Below, one piece after another: positions 9,726 to 19,114 of a stretch of DNA of 64,000 bases. The notes under the pieces were generated by a model. The model worked only from the letters and a program-made list of their open reading frames with translations. It was not told where the DNA came from and searched no databases. This stretch comes from Aurantimonas marina (GTDB lineage: Bacteria > Pseudomonadota > Alphaproteobacteria > Rhizobiales > Rhizobiaceae). The stretch is taken from the NCBI RefSeq assembly GCF_017183135.1, contig NZ_JADDXW010000010.1:62001-126000 (forward strand), in the 5' to 3' direction. Positions within the stretch are counted from its first letter, which is position 1, and each line of letters begins with the position of its first letter. Both the position numbers and the translations under genes were made by a program.

Positions 9726-9912
9726 GAAATCCTCCCGGCGCATTGGCGCCCCACGATCAGACCGACCGGACCGTTCTCCCGACCGGTCGAGACTTTTTCC
9801 AAGCCTCGTAAAAAATCGTGACAGCAAATCTCATCCGTGTCAACGTGCCAGTCGAGGAACCGCGCGATCCCACTAGGAGAGCGGAGGCGCGGCTGGGAGG
9901 ACAGGCAGGAAT
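9726..9912. promoter_or_regulatory. Divergent xylF / xylR promoter region
   Basis: 187 bases between the divergent importer operon and the ROK repressor gene. The layout predicts back-to-back promoters and operators bound by the ROK protein. Candidate dyads are the palindrome GACCGGTC (9781-9788) and the A/T arms around TTTTTCCAAGCCTCGTAAAAA (9794-9814). None matches an operator I can name, so only the region is claimed. Confidence 0.45.
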
Positions 9913-11133
9913 ATGCTCGCGAAAACCGATGCGGACGACGTGCGCGCGCACAATCGCCGCGCCGTCCTCGACCATCTGCGACGGACCCCGGTCTCGACAC
10001 GCAAGGCGATGAGCGCGGCCACCGGCCTGTCGGTCTCGGCCGCCTCCGCCATTGCAACGGCGCTGCTGCGGGCCGGGCTGATCGTCGAAGTCGACGAGGA
10101 TGAGCGCGCGGCGCGGCGCGGCCGCCCGGGTCGGAGCCTTGCACTCGACGGCTCGGCCGCCAGCGTCGCGGTTGCGAAAATCGCCGTCGGCGAGGTGGCC
10201 GTCCGCGTTTGCAACTATCGCGGCGACCTGCTCGGAGAAGCCCAACGGGAGTGCGACATCTCCGGTTTCGGCGAGGACGATATCGTGCGGCTATTGGCCA
10301 TGCTGCTCGGCGAAGCAATGCTCGGATTGGCGGGAAACACGATGCCGCGAAACCTCATCGTCGCCGTCCAGGGAAAAACCGACAGCAACGCCCGGCGCAT
10401 ACTCTGGTCGCCCGCCTTGAAAGCCCGCGACCTCGACATTGCCGGCCCACTCACTGCCCTGACCGGGGTGCCCGTCGGCGTCTTCAACGATTGTTCGCTG
10501 ATGCCCGAGGCGTTCCGCTGGAAACCGGATTTCGCCCATCGCGATTTCGCCACGCTGTTCATCGGCGTCGGCGTCGGCATGGGGCTGCGGCTCGGCGGCA
10601 CGACCTTTCGGGGTCAACGCTCCTCGGCGGTCGAATTCGGCCATATCAACCACATTCCCGGCGGCGCCCTCTGTCGCTGCGGCAATCGCGGCTGTATCGA
10701 GGCCTATGCCGGCGACTACGCGATCTGGCGGCGGGCGAATGGTCGCACGGACGAAATCTCGGCGGGCCGGGTCAGCGATGCCGATATGCACGATCTCGCC
10801 GCCAAGGCCCGATCGGGCGAGCCCGCCGCGGCGCGTGCCTTCGCCGAGGCCGGCACCGCGATCGGTTACGGTCTCGGGCGCATGTTCACGCTGGTCGATC
10901 CCTTGCCGGTCGTCTTCACCGGCTCCGGCGCCCACGCGATGGACTTGCTGGAGCCGGTGATCCGCGCCGGCATTCGCGACAGCGCCATCGACGGGGTCGG
11001 CGCCGACATGCCCTTCACCCTGGCCGACAACGTGGACGAACTGATCTTCGGAGCCGCCACCGCCAAGGGGCTGGCGGCGTGCGACGATGAATTCGCCCGA
11101 GCCGGCAACGTCGAAACGAGGGAGGCCGCCTGA
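9913..11133 (+). CDS. xylR: ROK-family transcriptional repressor, XylR-like
   Basis: A 406-residue protein with an N-terminal winged helix-turn-helix (about 10-75, with NRRAVLDHLRRTPVSTRKAM) and a ROK sugar-kinase-like domain. The ROK zinc signature CRCGNRGCIEAY has Cys-254, Cys-256 and Cys-261, with the associated His-244 in EFGH. ROK repressors with an HTH bind sugars and control sugar uptake and catabolism. Divergence from xylFHG points to xylose as effector. The start has GAGGACAGGCAGG upstream. Its TGA overlaps the ATG of the next gene (TGATG), so the repressor is in one operon with a di-haem cytochrome and a CRTAC1 protein, which is unusual. Confidence 0.9.
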   Translation: MLAKTDADDVRAHNRRAVLDHLRRTPVSTRKAMSAATGLSVSAASAIATALLRAGLIVEVDEDERAARRGRPGRSLALDGSAASVAVAKIAVGEVAVRVCNYRGDLLGEAQRECDISGFGEDDIVRLLAMLLGEAMLGLAGNTMPRNLIVAVQGKTDSNARRILWSPALKARDLDIAGPLTALTGVPVGVFNDCSLMPEAFRWKPDFAHRDFATLFIGVGVGMGLRLGGTTFRGQRSSAVEFGHINHIPGGALCRCGNRGCIEAYAGDYAIWRRANGRTDEISAGRVSDADMHDLAAKARSGEPAAARAFAEAGTAIGYGLGRMFTLVDPLPVVFTGSGAHAMDLLEPVIRAGIRDSAIDGVGADMPFTLADNVDELIFGAATAKGLAACDDEFARAGNVETREAA

Positions 11134-12542
11134 TGAAGCCCGTCACCCTCGCGACGCTCGGCCTCGCCCTGGCGCTCCCGGCCGCGGCGCAAGAGCCCGC
11201 CTGGAGTGAAAACGCCATCAAGCAGCGGATCGACCCGGCGAGCCTGACCGGCTCCCTCTCCGCCGAAGCCCTGCGCGAACTGGCGCAGCAAGGCCGCGCG
11301 CTGTTCGAAGCGCGGTTCACCATCCTCGATGGCGCCGGCCGGCCGAACGCCACCCAGGCGATCGTCCCGACAGCCTCCCGCCGACCCGCCGAGCAGGCAT
11401 TCCAGCGGCTAGCCGGGCCGGACGCCAACGCCTGCGCCTCCTGCCACAACGAACCCGTCACCGGCGGCGCCGGTGGATTCGTCACCAATGTCTTTGTCTC
11501 CGAAGGCTTCGAAAGCGCCGATTTCGACACGCTCGATCCGCAATTTTCCAACGAACGCGGCACCAATCATCTGTTCGGCGCGGGCCTCGTCGAGCTACTC
11601 GCCCGTGAGATGACCGCCGACCTCGTCGCCACGCGGGCGGAGGCGCTGCAACAGGCGCGCGCCTCGGGCGAGCCGGTGCGCATGGACCTCGCCTCGAAGG
11701 GCGTTGCCTTCGGCCGGATCACGGCGCTTCCCGATGGCTCAGTCGACCTCGCGGGACTCGACGGCGTCGACGCCGACCTCGTCGTGCGACCTTTTACCCA
11801 GAAAGGCGTGATGACGTCGCTCCGCCAGTTCACCGTCAACGCGCTCAACCATCATCATGGCATGCAGCCGGACGAGCGCTGGGGCGCCCGCTGGACCGGG
11901 ACGGCGGATTTCGACGGCGACGGCGTCGCCGACGAAATCGGCACGGGCGAGGTTTCGGCACTGGTCGCCTTTCAGGCGAGCCTGCCGCCGCCGCGCGAGA
12001 CCGCACCGGACGATCCGGCGTGGCGCGAGGCCGCCGCCACCGGGCGTCAGCGCTTCGCCGATCTCGGCTGCGAAAGCTGCCACCGCCCGTCACTACCGCT
12101 GCAGAGCCTCGCCTTCGCCGACCCCGGCCCGGTGGATATGGCCGGCACCCTGCGCCAAGGCGATGTGGCAACCCCGGCGGTCTACGACCTCGCGCTGTTC
12201 GATTGGGCCAAGACGCTGCCCCGCAACGACAAGGGAGAGATTCTGGTGCCGCTGTTCGGCGATCTCAAACGCCACCGCATCGCGGACACCAGAACCGCGG
12301 CGCTCGGCAACGAGACGCTCGCCCAGCGCTTCGTCGAACGCGACGTGTTCATGACGGCCGAGCTTTGGGGGATCGCCGATACGGCCCCCTACGGGCATCG
12401 CGGCGACATGACGACGCTGGACGAGGTGATCCGCGCCCATGGCGGCGCGGCGAGCGGCAGCGCCAAAGCCTATCGCGACCTGCCCGAGGCCGAGCGCTCG
12501 GCGCTGATCGCCTGGCTGAAGACGCTGAGGATCGAACCGTGA
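11133..12542 (+). CDS. Di-haem c-type cytochrome oxidoreductase (DHOR family)
   Basis: A 469-residue secreted protein: signal peptide 1-20 (ALPAAAQ cleavage) and two haem c sites, CASCH (101-105) and CESCH (313-317). The layout, with a long first domain and FTQKGVMTSLRQFTVNALNHH between the haems, matches the 'di-haem oxidoreductase, putative peroxidase' (DHOR) family. The motif YGHRGDMTTLDEVI near the C-terminus also fits. An Asp-rich DFDGDGVADEIG loop (259-270) looks like a calcium site. It should act in the periplasm as an electron-transfer or peroxidase-type enzyme; the substrate is unknown. It starts within the stop of the ROK gene and overlaps the CRTAC1 gene by four bases, so the three are co-translated. 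It is not a MauG/CcpA relative by motif order. Confidence 0.85.
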   Translation: MKPVTLATLGLALALPAAAQEPAWSENAIKQRIDPASLTGSLSAEALRELAQQGRALFEARFTILDGAGRPNATQAIVPTASRRPAEQAFQRLAGPDANACASCHNEPVTGGAGGFVTNVFVSEGFESADFDTLDPQFSNERGTNHLFGAGLVELLAREMTADLVATRAEALQQARASGEPVRMDLASKGVAFGRITALPDGSVDLAGLDGVDADLVVRPFTQKGVMTSLRQFTVNALNHHHGMQPDERWGARWTGTADFDGDGVADEIGTGEVSALVAFQASLPPPRETAPDDPAWREAAATGRQRFADLGCESCHRPSLPLQSLAFADPGPVDMAGTLRQGDVATPAVYDLALFDWAKTLPRNDKGEILVPLFGDLKRHRIADTRTAALGNETLAQRFVERDVFMTAELWGIADTAPYGHRGDMTTLDEVIRAHGGAASGSAKAYRDLPEAERSALIAWLKTLRIEP

Positions 12543-14251
12543 GCCGCCGCCTCGCTCACAGGGGACGGGGCCTTGCAATCGGTCTCGCCGGGCTGCTCGC
12601 CGCCGTCTCCGCCCGTGCCCAGGAAAATCCGACGCCGTCCTTCGCCGGCGATACGCCGGTGTTTCAGGAAGAGGCGAAGGCGGCCGGCATCGACCATGTC
12701 TATGGCGGGCCGTGGGAGTTCTTCGTTGGCGGCGGCGGCGCGGCCTTCGACTGCAATGGCGACCGCTTTCCCGACCTCTTCCTCGCCGGCGGCAAGGGCG
12801 AAGGCGCGTTCTACGTCAACCGGTCGAAGGCCGGGGGCGCGCTCGCCTTCGAAACGGTCGCCCAGAATCTCAACCCGAAGGATCTCGCCAACGTCACCGG
12901 CGCCTATCCGCTCGACATCGACCAGGACGGCCGCGAGGATCTCGTGCTCTTGCGGGTCGGCGGCAACATCCTCTTGAAGGGCGGCCCCGACTGCCGCTTC
13001 GACAAGGCGAATTTCGACTGGAAGTTCGATGGCGGCCGCGCCTGGACGACGGCGTTCTCGGCGATCGTCGAGCCGGGCGCGCGGTTTCCGACCCTCGCCT
13101 TCGGCAACTATGTCGACCGCTCAGCGCCGGGCTCCCCCTGGGGCACCTGCGCCGACAACGTCCTCACGCGTCCCAGGGAGGGCGAAGCACCGGACTATTC
13201 GGAGCCAACGGCGTTGACGCCCGGCTATTGCGCCCTGTCGATGCTGTTCACCGACTGGAACCGCTCGGGCCAGCCGGCGCTCAGGATCACCAACGACCGG
13301 CAGTATTATCGCGGCGGCGAGGAGCAGCTGTGGCGCGTCGAGCCCGGCCGGGCGCCACGCCCCTATCGCAGGGCCGACGGCTGGCAACATTTGACCATCT
13401 GGGGCATGGGCATCGCCGAGGGCGACATCGACGGCGACGGCACCCCGGAATACGCCCTGACCTCGATGGGCGACACCAAGCTGCAATTCCTCGACCGCGA
13501 ATTCGAGGACGCACCGACCTATCGCGACGAGGCCTATGAGCGCGGCGCGACCGCCCACCGGCCCTACAAGGACGACGCGGGCAAGCCGTCGACCGGCTGG
13601 CACGCGGGCTTTGCCGATTTCAACAACGACACCGCGCTCGATCTCGTCATCGCCAAGGGCAATGTCGAGGCGATGCCGGATTTCGCCGCCTATGACCCGG
13701 ACAATCTCCTGATGGGCGGCTTCGACGGCCGCTTCACCGAGCGCGGCAGCGAGGCGGGCCTCGCCCTGCCGACCAAGGGGCGTGGGGCGCTGCTCAGCGA
13801 TTTCAACCTCGACGGCGCGCTGGATCTTCTGGTGATCAATCGCGGCGATCCCGTGAGCCTGTTCCGCAATCTCGGCGCCAAGGCCGATTTCGGCCAACGC
13901 CCGCCGGGCAATTTCCTCCAGATCGCGCTCGGCCAGAAGGACGCCAACCGGGCAGCGCTCGGCGCGAAGCTCGCGATCCGCGTCGGAACGAAAACCATCA
14001 ACCGCACGATTCAGGTCGGCGGCGGCCATGCCTCAGGCACGTCCGGCTTCGTCCATGTCGGCCTCGGCACCGCCGAGCGCGCCGAAGTGCGGGTGCAATG
14101 GCCGGACGGCGAATGGAGCCATCCCTACCGGGTCTTCGCCAACAATTTCGTGCTGATCGACCGCGGCGCGGCGGACGCCCGCTACTGGTATCCCGACGCC
14201 GACCGTCCGGCGCCGCCGCGCCATGCGACCGCTGCCGCCCGCCGGGAGTAG
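12539..14251 (+). CDS. Secreted FG-GAP / ASPIC-UnbV (CRTAC1 family) protein
   Basis: A 570-residue protein from a GTG start that overlaps the preceding stop (GTGA). Residues 1-28 are a signal peptide ending in SARAQ. The body carries FG-GAP/VCBS-type calcium-loop repeats: DCNGDRFPDLFLAGG (71-85), DIDQDGREDLVLL (126-138), DIDGDGTPEYALTS, DFNNDTALDLVIAKG and DFNLDGALDLLVINRG. These predict a beta-propeller. The last about 90 residues form an ASPIC/UnbV domain (GAKLAIRVGTKTINRTIQVGGG, then VQWPDGEWSHPYRVFANN). The role is unknown. Coupling to a di-haem enzyme suggests the propeller is its partner or substrate in the periplasm; this is inference. The GTG start is supported by the overlap and by the signal peptide position. 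Confidence 0.85.
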   Translation: MSRRLAHRGRGLAIGLAGLLAAVSARAQENPTPSFAGDTPVFQEEAKAAGIDHVYGGPWEFFVGGGGAAFDCNGDRFPDLFLAGGKGEGAFYVNRSKAGGALAFETVAQNLNPKDLANVTGAYPLDIDQDGREDLVLLRVGGNILLKGGPDCRFDKANFDWKFDGGRAWTTAFSAIVEPGARFPTLAFGNYVDRSAPGSPWGTCADNVLTRPREGEAPDYSEPTALTPGYCALSMLFTDWNRSGQPALRITNDRQYYRGGEEQLWRVEPGRAPRPYRRADGWQHLTIWGMGIAEGDIDGDGTPEYALTSMGDTKLQFLDREFEDAPTYRDEAYERGATAHRPYKDDAGKPSTGWHAGFADFNNDTALDLVIAKGNVEAMPDFAAYDPDNLLMGGFDGRFTERGSEAGLALPTKGRGALLSDFNLDGALDLLVINRGDPVSLFRNLGAKADFGQRPPGNFLQIALGQKDANRAALGAKLAIRVGTKTINRTIQVGGGHASGTSGFVHVGLGTAERAEVRVQWPDGEWSHPYRVFANNFVLIDRGAADARYWYPDADRPAPPRHATAAARRE

Positions 14252-14254
14252 CCC

Positions 14255-15385
14255 TCACCCGCCGAGCGGCGGGGCGGTGGCCAGCGACACCGACTTGATC
14301 TGGGCAAAGAGCCGGTCGCCGACGGCGAGGCCCAGCCGCGCCGCCGAGCGCCGCGTCACCTTGGCGACGAAACTCAGCTCCGGCGCCCCGTCGAGGGCGA
14401 GCACGAAGGCCAGGCTGGCGGCTGCGGCGGTCGGTTCGACCGCGACGATCCGCACGGCGAGCGTGTTGAGGATGGTCGAAAGGGTCGGGATTTCCCGCGA
14501 CAGGCTGACGTCGCTGGCCTCGATGCGCAGGCGCCGCAGCCCGCCGATGTCGTCGGGCCCGCAGCCGTCGACGAAGACCCGTTGGCCGCCGAGATCGAGT
14601 TCGGCCAGCGCGTCCGCCGCGTCAAACGCCACTACGCGCGCCGGCAGCACCGAGGCCGCGTGCGGATCGCGCACGAAGCCGAGACCGGCGTCGGTCAGCG
14701 CCATGTTGAGCGGGCCGCTGGCGCGGACCCGGCCGGCTTCGAGCACCACGATCCGGTCGGCGAGACGTTCGACCTCCGCAATGTCGTGGCTGATATAGAG
14801 GATCGGGATCCGCAGCCGGTCGTGCAGCGCCTCGAAATACGGCAGGATCTCGTCCTTCGCCATGCGGTCGAGAGCCGCCAGCGGCTCGTCCATCAACAAC
14901 AGGCGTGGCCGCGACAGGATCGCGCGGCCGAGCGCGACGCGCTGGCGTTCGCCGCCGGACAGCGTCGTCGGTGAGCGGTCGAGCAGCGGACGCAGGCCGA
15001 GCAGGCCGACGATCTCGGAAAACTGCCCTTCATCGAGGCCGCCGACGCTGCGCCGCGCCCCATAGACGAGGTTTCTGGCGACCGTCAGATGGGCAAACAG
15101 GCTCGCTTCCTGGAAGACGTAGCCGATCTCGCGCCGGTGCGGCGGGCGAAAGGTCCGTGCATCCTGCCAAGTCTCGGAGCCGACCACGACACGGCCCGTA
15201 AGCCGGGTGAGCCCGGCAACGGCCCGGAGCACCGAGGTCTTGCCCGAGCCGGACGGGCCGAACAGGGCGGTGACGCCGGAGGCCGGCAGATCGAAGGCGA
15301 CGTCGAGCGCGAACCGCCCCAGCCGGCCCGCCAGCGCGATGTCGATGCGGGCCGTGTCCGCTTTGGAGCCATCATGGGTCGTCAC
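14255..15385 (-). CDS. modC: Molybdate ABC transporter ATP-binding protein
   Basis: A 376-residue ABC ATPase. Walker A GPSGSGKT is at 43-50, LSGGE at 142-146 and Walker B LLLMDE at 162-167. The C-terminal part (about 295-370, with [19 protein letters not shown]) has the Mop/TOBE-like fold specific to ModC. Its ATG overlaps the modB stop by four bases (ATGA). It energises molybdate import for molybdenum enzymes. It converges on the CRTAC1 gene with only three bases between the stop codons, leaving no room for a terminator outside the genes. Confidence 0.93.
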   Translation of the reverse strand: MTTHDGSKADTARIDIALAGRLGRFALDVAFDLPASGVTALFGPSGSGKTSVLRAVAGLTRLTGRVVVGSETWQDARTFRPPHRREIGYVFQEASLFAHLTVARNLVYGARRSVGGLDEGQFSEIVGLLGLRPLLDRSPTTLSGGERQRVALGRAILSRPRLLLMDEPLAALDRMAKDEILPYFEALHDRLRIPILYISHDIAEVERLADRIVVLEAGRVRASGPLNMALTDAGLGFVRDPHAASVLPARVVAFDAADALAELDLGGQRVFVDGCGPDDIGGLRRLRIEASDVSLSREIPTLSTILNTLAVRIVAVEPTAAAASLAFVLALDGAPELSFVAKVTRRSAARLGLAVGDRLFAQIKSVSLATAPPLGG

Positions 15386-16053
15386 GGCTGCGGCTGCCCC
15401 ATCCGCCGGCCGATCAGCGTCATGGTCAGGATGACGAGGAAGGAAAACACCAGCATGCCGCCGGCGAGGATATGCGCCTCGGTCCAGCGCAGGGTCTCGA
15501 CGTAGTCATAGATCGCGACCGACAGCACCTTGGTCTCTCCCGGAATACTGCCGCCGATCATCAACACGACGCCGAACTCGCCGACGGTGTGGGCGAAGCC
15601 GAGCACCGCGCCGGTAAGGAAACCCGGCCGTGCCAACGGCAACGCCACTGTCAGGAACCGGTCGAGCGGCGCGGCGCGCAGCGTCGCCGCGACCTCCAGC
15701 GGTCGCTCGCCGATCGCCTCGAAGGCGTTGCGGATCGGCTGCACGACGAAGGGCATGGAATAGACGACCGAGCCGATCACCAGCCCCTCGAAGCTGAAGG
15801 CGAGCGTTCTCACGCCGAGAAGACCACCGAGACCGTCCGGCCCGAGCGCGATCAGAAGATAGAAGCCGAGGACGGTCGGCGGCAGCACCAACGGCAGCGC
15901 CACGAGCGTGCCGACGATCTCCTTCCACCGCGCCCGGGATCGCGCCAGCCACCAGGCGAGCGGCGTGCCGATCAGCAACAGGATCAGCGTCGTCGCGGTC
16001 GCGAGTTCAAGGGTCAGGACGACCGCGCTGAGGATTTCACCGCCTTCGAACAC
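15382..16053 (-). CDS. modB: Molybdate ABC transporter permease
   Basis: An inner-membrane permease of about 223 residues with five to six transmembrane segments. The EAA-type loop is [30 protein letters not shown], and [15 protein letters not shown] is typical of ModB. A GTG at 16053, four bases after the modA stop, is chosen. The alternative ATG at 16113 would overlap modA by more than 50 bases and add residues before the first membrane segment. It lies between modA and modC in a tight operon. Family certain; start codon moderately certain. Confidence 0.9.
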   Translation of the reverse strand: MFEGGEILSAVVLTLELATATTLILLLIGTPLAWWLARSRARWKEIVGTLVALPLVLPPTVLGFYLLIALGPDGLGGLLGVRTLAFSFEGLVIGSVVYSMPFVVQPIRNAFEAIGERPLEVAATLRAAPLDRFLTVALPLARPGFLTGAVLGFAHTVGEFGVVLMIGGSIPGETKVLSVAIYDYVETLRWTEAHILAGGMLVFSFLVILTMTLIGRRMGQPQP

Positions 16054-16057
16054 TGCG

Positions 16058-16813
16058 TCAATCGCCCGTATCGTAGCCGAACCGGCGAATGATCGCAGCC
16101 GCTTCCGGCCCATTCAGGAAAGCGACAAACGCCTTCGCGGTTTTACTGTCCCGGCCATTTTCCAGCAGCACCGCATCCTGCCGGATCGGCGGGTAGAGAT
16201 CGGCCGGCACCTCGAAGAGCGAACCGCTCTCGTTGCCGGCGACCTGCGCCAGCGCGACGAAGCCGAGTTCGGCATTGCCGGTCTGAACGAACTGGAATGT
16301 CTGCGCGATATTTGTGCCACGGACGAGTTTCGGCTCCAGCGCGTCGTAGACGCCGAGTGCCCGCATCGCCGCGACGGCGGCGGCGCCATAGGGAGCGGTC
16401 AGAGGATTGGCGATGGCGATCCTGTCGAAATTCCCGGCCTTCAGCGTCTCGGCGCCGGTGATCCGGTCCGGATCGGCGCTGTAGAGGACGATCTTGCCGA
16501 TGGCGTAGGTGAAGACCGTACCCGGAACGGCGAGCTTCTCCGCCACCGCCTTTTTCGGGCGCTCCACGTCGGCGGCCAGAAACACCGCGAACGGCGCGTT
16601 CTGGGAAATCTGCGTGTAGAGCGTGCCGGTCGAACCGAAGCTGAGTTCGGCCGTGTCGCCGGTCTTCGCCGCGAAGGCGGCGGCGATCGCCTTGGCCGCT
16701 TCGGTGAAGTTCGCCGCCACCGCGACCCGCACCGTCGCGGCATGGGCGAAGGACGGCACGCACAGCGCGACGAAAAGACCGGCGACGGCCAAAGAGCGGT
16801 TCCAGCGACGCAA
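16058..16813 (-). CDS. modA: Molybdate-binding periplasmic protein
   Basis: A type II periplasmic binding protein of about 251 residues with a signal peptide ([20 protein letters not shown]). The ModA features are [30 protein letters not shown] (the oxyanion-binding serines) and [14 protein letters not shown]. It captures molybdate or tungstate. The start is a TTG at 16813 preceded by AGGA at a good distance. An ATG at 16852 is the alternative and would add 13 residues without a ribosome binding site. The gene begins less than 80 bases after the ribokinase stop on the same strand. No ModE gene or clear ModE palindrome is seen. Confidence 0.9.
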   Translation of the reverse strand: MRRWNRSLAVAGLFVALCVPSFAHAATVRVAVAANFTEAAKAIAAAFAAKTGDTAELSFGSTGTLYTQISQNAPFAVFLAADVERPKKAVAEKLAVPGTVFTYAIGKIVLYSADPDRITGAETLKAGNFDRIAIANPLTAPYGAAAVAAMRALGVYDALEPKLVRGTNIAQTFQFVQTGNAELGFVALAQVAGNESGSLFEVPADLYPPIRQDAVLLENGRDSKTAKAFVAFLNGPEAAAIIRRFGYDTGD

Positions 16814-16890
16814 GCGACATCCTTTGCTTGGGCATGAGGGTGAGCGGACCATAAACGCCCGAACCGCGGCCCGCCAGAGCGCCCACGCCC

Positions 16891-17853
16891 TCAGCGAGCG
16901 GCGAGCGCCTGTTCGATCTCGGTCGCCGTCGGCATCGCCGATTGGGCACCGACGCGGCGACAGGCGAACGATGCCGCCACGACGGCCTGTTCGGCCGCCT
17001 GCCCCGCCGCCAGCTTGTTGCAAAGGCCGGCCGCGAAGACCCCGACGAAGGTGTCGCCGGCGCCGGTGGTATCGACCGGCTCCACCGCCAGCGCCGAAAT
17101 CGCATGAACGCCCTCGCCGCCGGCGACCAGCGCGCCCTTGGCTCCCAGCGTCGCGATAACCACAAGCCCGAAGCGGGCGGCGAGAGCCATCGCCAGCGCG
17201 CCGGGCTCGTCCCCGCCGATTCCAGACAGTCCGGCGGCGGCGGCAAGTTCGCTCTCGTTGACGATGAGATAGTCGGCCAGCGGCAGCAGCCGCGCCAGAT
17301 CGTCGGCATCGAGTTGGGCCGGCACCGGGGCCAGATTGACCACCACGCACCCCCTTATGGCTCTGGCTCGCTCCGCCGCCGCGAGGCTGGCGGCGAGCGG
17401 CGTTTCCATTTGCAGCACGAGCACGCTGGACGGGCCAAGCAGACCGTCAGGCAGCGCCGCGGCGTCGAGACGGGCATTGGCGCCGCTCGCCACCGTGATG
17501 GCATTCTCGCCGCCGCTGTCGATGCTGATGAAGGCGCAGCCGGTTCGCGCCGGCGCCGTCTGCAGGCCGCTGATGTCGATGCCCTCATTGGCCAGATTGC
17601 CGGTGACCGCCCTGCCCAGTTCGTCGTCTCCGACCGCGCCGACCATCGCGACACGGTCGGCCCCGCCCAGAACGCGCGCGGCGGCGACTGCCTGGTTGGC
17701 GCCCTTGCCGCCGAACAACTGTTCGTAATCCGGGGCAAGCACGGTCTCGCCCGGACGCGCGATCGCCGCGACCCGGCAGACCAGATCGACGTTCAGCGAG
17801 CCGAAGACGACGACGGACGCGGCTTGCGCCGCCCGGTCAGCTTTATCGGCCAT
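16891..17853 (-). CDS. rbsK: Ribokinase-type carbohydrate kinase (PfkB family)
   Basis: A 320-residue PfkB kinase. The N-terminal GSLNVDLV, the glycine motif FGGKGANQAVAAARVLG (PfkB signature 1) and the C-terminal DTTGAGDTFVGVFAAGL (signature 2, catalytic Asp and anion hole) are all intact. These patterns match ribokinase best. It would phosphorylate ribose, or a similar pentose or nucleoside-derived sugar, at O5. The ATG at 17853 is chosen over 17874 because GAAGGAAC lies seven bases upstream. No ribose transporter adjoins it; downstream on the same strand is modABC. Confidence 0.87.
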   Translation of the reverse strand: MADKADRAAQAASVVVFGSLNVDLVCRVAAIARPGETVLAPDYEQLFGGKGANQAVAAARVLGGADRVAMVGAVGDDELGRAVTGNLANEGIDISGLQTAPARTGCAFISIDSGGENAITVASGANARLDAAALPDGLLGPSSVLVLQMETPLAASLAAAERARAIRGCVVVNLAPVPAQLDADDLARLLPLADYLIVNESELAAAAGLSGIGGDEPGALAMALAARFGLVVIATLGAKGALVAGGEGVHAISALAVEPVDTTGAGDTFVGVFAAGLCNKLAAGQAAEQAVVAASFACRRVGAQSAMPTATEIEQALAAR

Positions 17854-17963
17854 AGCCTGTTCCTTCGCTCGCATCGTTCGGGGAAACGCCGCAGGTAGCG
17901 GACACGTGGTGCTTCGGCGACCGGCTCCAGCCGCACCGGAAAATCCACCGCGTCATGCCGGGC

Positions 17964-18461
17964 TCAGGCCCCGTCGCCGGGATGCCGGTGGATCGGATCG
18001 ACCCAATAGACCTCCTCCGGCCGCTCGACCGGTTCGACGTCGGTGATATTGACGACCACCGCCTCGTTGTCGGAGCGCACGAGCACGCATTCGAGCGGAT
18101 TTTCGGGATCGGCATTGATCTCCTGATGCGGCACGTAGGGCGGCACGAAGATGAAGTCGCCGGCTTCGGCCTCGGCCACGAATTCCAGCCGCTCGCCCCA
18201 GCGCATCCGGGCCTTGCCGCGCAACACGAAGATGACGCTTTCCAGCGCGCCGTGATGATGGACGCCGGTCTTGGCGTCGGGCTCGATGGTGACCGTACCG
18301 GCCCAGATCTTCTGCGCCCCGACGCGGGCGTGATTGATCGCCGCCTGGCGAAACATGCCGGGCGTCTGGGCCGTGTTGGAATCGAGCTGATCGCCCTTGA
18401 TGACGCGGACCCCGTCATGCTTCCAGCGGGACGGGCTCGGGGTTGGGGGACTGTCGCTCAT
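17964..18461 (-). CDS. Cupin-domain protein
   Basis: A 165-residue single-domain cupin. Motif 1 is TGVHHHGALESVIFVLRGK (metal-binding His cluster and Glu) and motif 2 is AGDFIFVPPYVPHQEIN (Pro and His). Small cupins of this type include sugar isomerases, dioxygenases and sensors, so no reaction can be named. There is no signal peptide. Genes on the same strand flank it (ribokinase downstream, peroxiredoxin upstream) but with gaps of about 110 and 125 bases, the latter containing a terminator, so it is probably its own transcript. Confidence 0.8.
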   Translation of the reverse strand: MSDSPPTPSPSRWKHDGVRVIKGDQLDSNTAQTPGMFRQAAINHARVGAQKIWAGTVTIEPDAKTGVHHHGALESVIFVLRGKARMRWGERLEFVAEAEAGDFIFVPPYVPHQEINADPENPLECVLVRSDNEAVVVNITDVEPVERPEEVYWVDPIHRHPGDGA

Positions 18462-18512
18462 GCTGCCCTCGTCGGCGTGGTTGCTCGGCCGAACGGGACG
18501 CTATCTGGAAAA

Positions 18513-18541
18513 CCCCCGGGGCAAAAGCCTCGCCCCGGGGT
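18513..18541 (-). terminator. Rho-independent terminator of the peroxiredoxin gene
   Basis: Nine-base GC arms CCCCGGGGC (18514-18522) and GCCCCGGGG (18532-18540) flank AAAAGCCTC. On the minus strand the stem is followed by GGGTTTTCC. It lies about 45 bases past the stop of the AhpC/TSA-like gene and before the cupin gene. Confidence 0.75.
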
Positions 18542-18586
18542 CCTCTTCGCTGCAAGCCGACCGATTTCGCCGGCGGCCTTCGCCGC

Positions 18587-19114
18587 TCAGGCGGCGAGCT
18601 TGCCGCGGATCGGATAGTCGTTTTCGAGGATGAAGCCGAGCCCCTTCTTCAAACCCTCCAGCGTCGGCCGGGCAAAGGGGATGCTCTGGAAATGCAGGGC
18701 ATAGATCGTGCCATCCGGGTAGATCATCGCGATACCGGGCTCGGCGAAACGTGCCGGCTCGGAATCCTTCTCCTGGCCGGAAATGAACAGCCCCCATTCG
18801 CGGGCGCTTTCCTCGCTGAAGCCATAGCCGATCGGCAGATCGCCGATCGTCCACTCCTGCTTCTGGCGCTCGGCCCGCTGCTTCGAATCCATCGACACGG
18901 CATGGACCGAGACGCCCATTGCCTCGAACTCGGCGCGCCTGTCGTTCAGTTCTTCCAGCTGCGTCTTGCAGATCGGGCAATGGACGCCGCGATAGAAGAA
19001 GATCACGGACATCTTCTCGGGCGTCGTGGCGGCCAGATCGAGGGCGGGGCCGCCGAGAACCTCCACAGCCAGCTTCGGAGCCTTGTCGCCTGGAATAGGG
19101 GTCGAGTGTCGCAT
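18587..19114 (-). CDS. AhpC/TSA-family peroxiredoxin-like protein
   Basis: A 175-residue thioredoxin-fold protein. The active-site region VIFFYRGVHCPICKTQLEEL has Cys-46 and Cys-49 in a CxxC arrangement, as in 'peroxiredoxin-like' or AhpC/TSA family members; a classical 2-Cys peroxiredoxin would have a single peroxidatic Cys there. The rest (VSMDSKQRAERQKQEW, GLFISGQ) fits the fold. No signal peptide. The ATG at 19114 has AAGGAC eight bases upstream; a longer start at 19216 is unlikely. The gene is divergent from a cytochrome P460 gene and ends in its own terminator. Expected role: thiol-based peroxide or disulfide chemistry in the cytoplasm. Confidence 0.83.
   Translation of the reverse strand: MRHSTPIPGDKAPKLAVEVLGGPALDLAATTPEKMSVIFFYRGVHCPICKTQLEELNDRRAEFEAMGVSVHAVSMDSKQRAERQKQEWTIGDLPIGYGFSEESAREWGLFISGQEKDSEPARFAEPGIAMIYPDGTIYALHFQSIPFARPTLEGLKKGLGFILENDYPIRGKLAA

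Noticed and set aside
14255-16852. ModE box or molybdenum-cofactor riboswitch upstream of modA
   Set aside because: The space between the ribokinase stop and modA is under 80 bases and shows neither an extended structured element nor a clear ModE palindrome.
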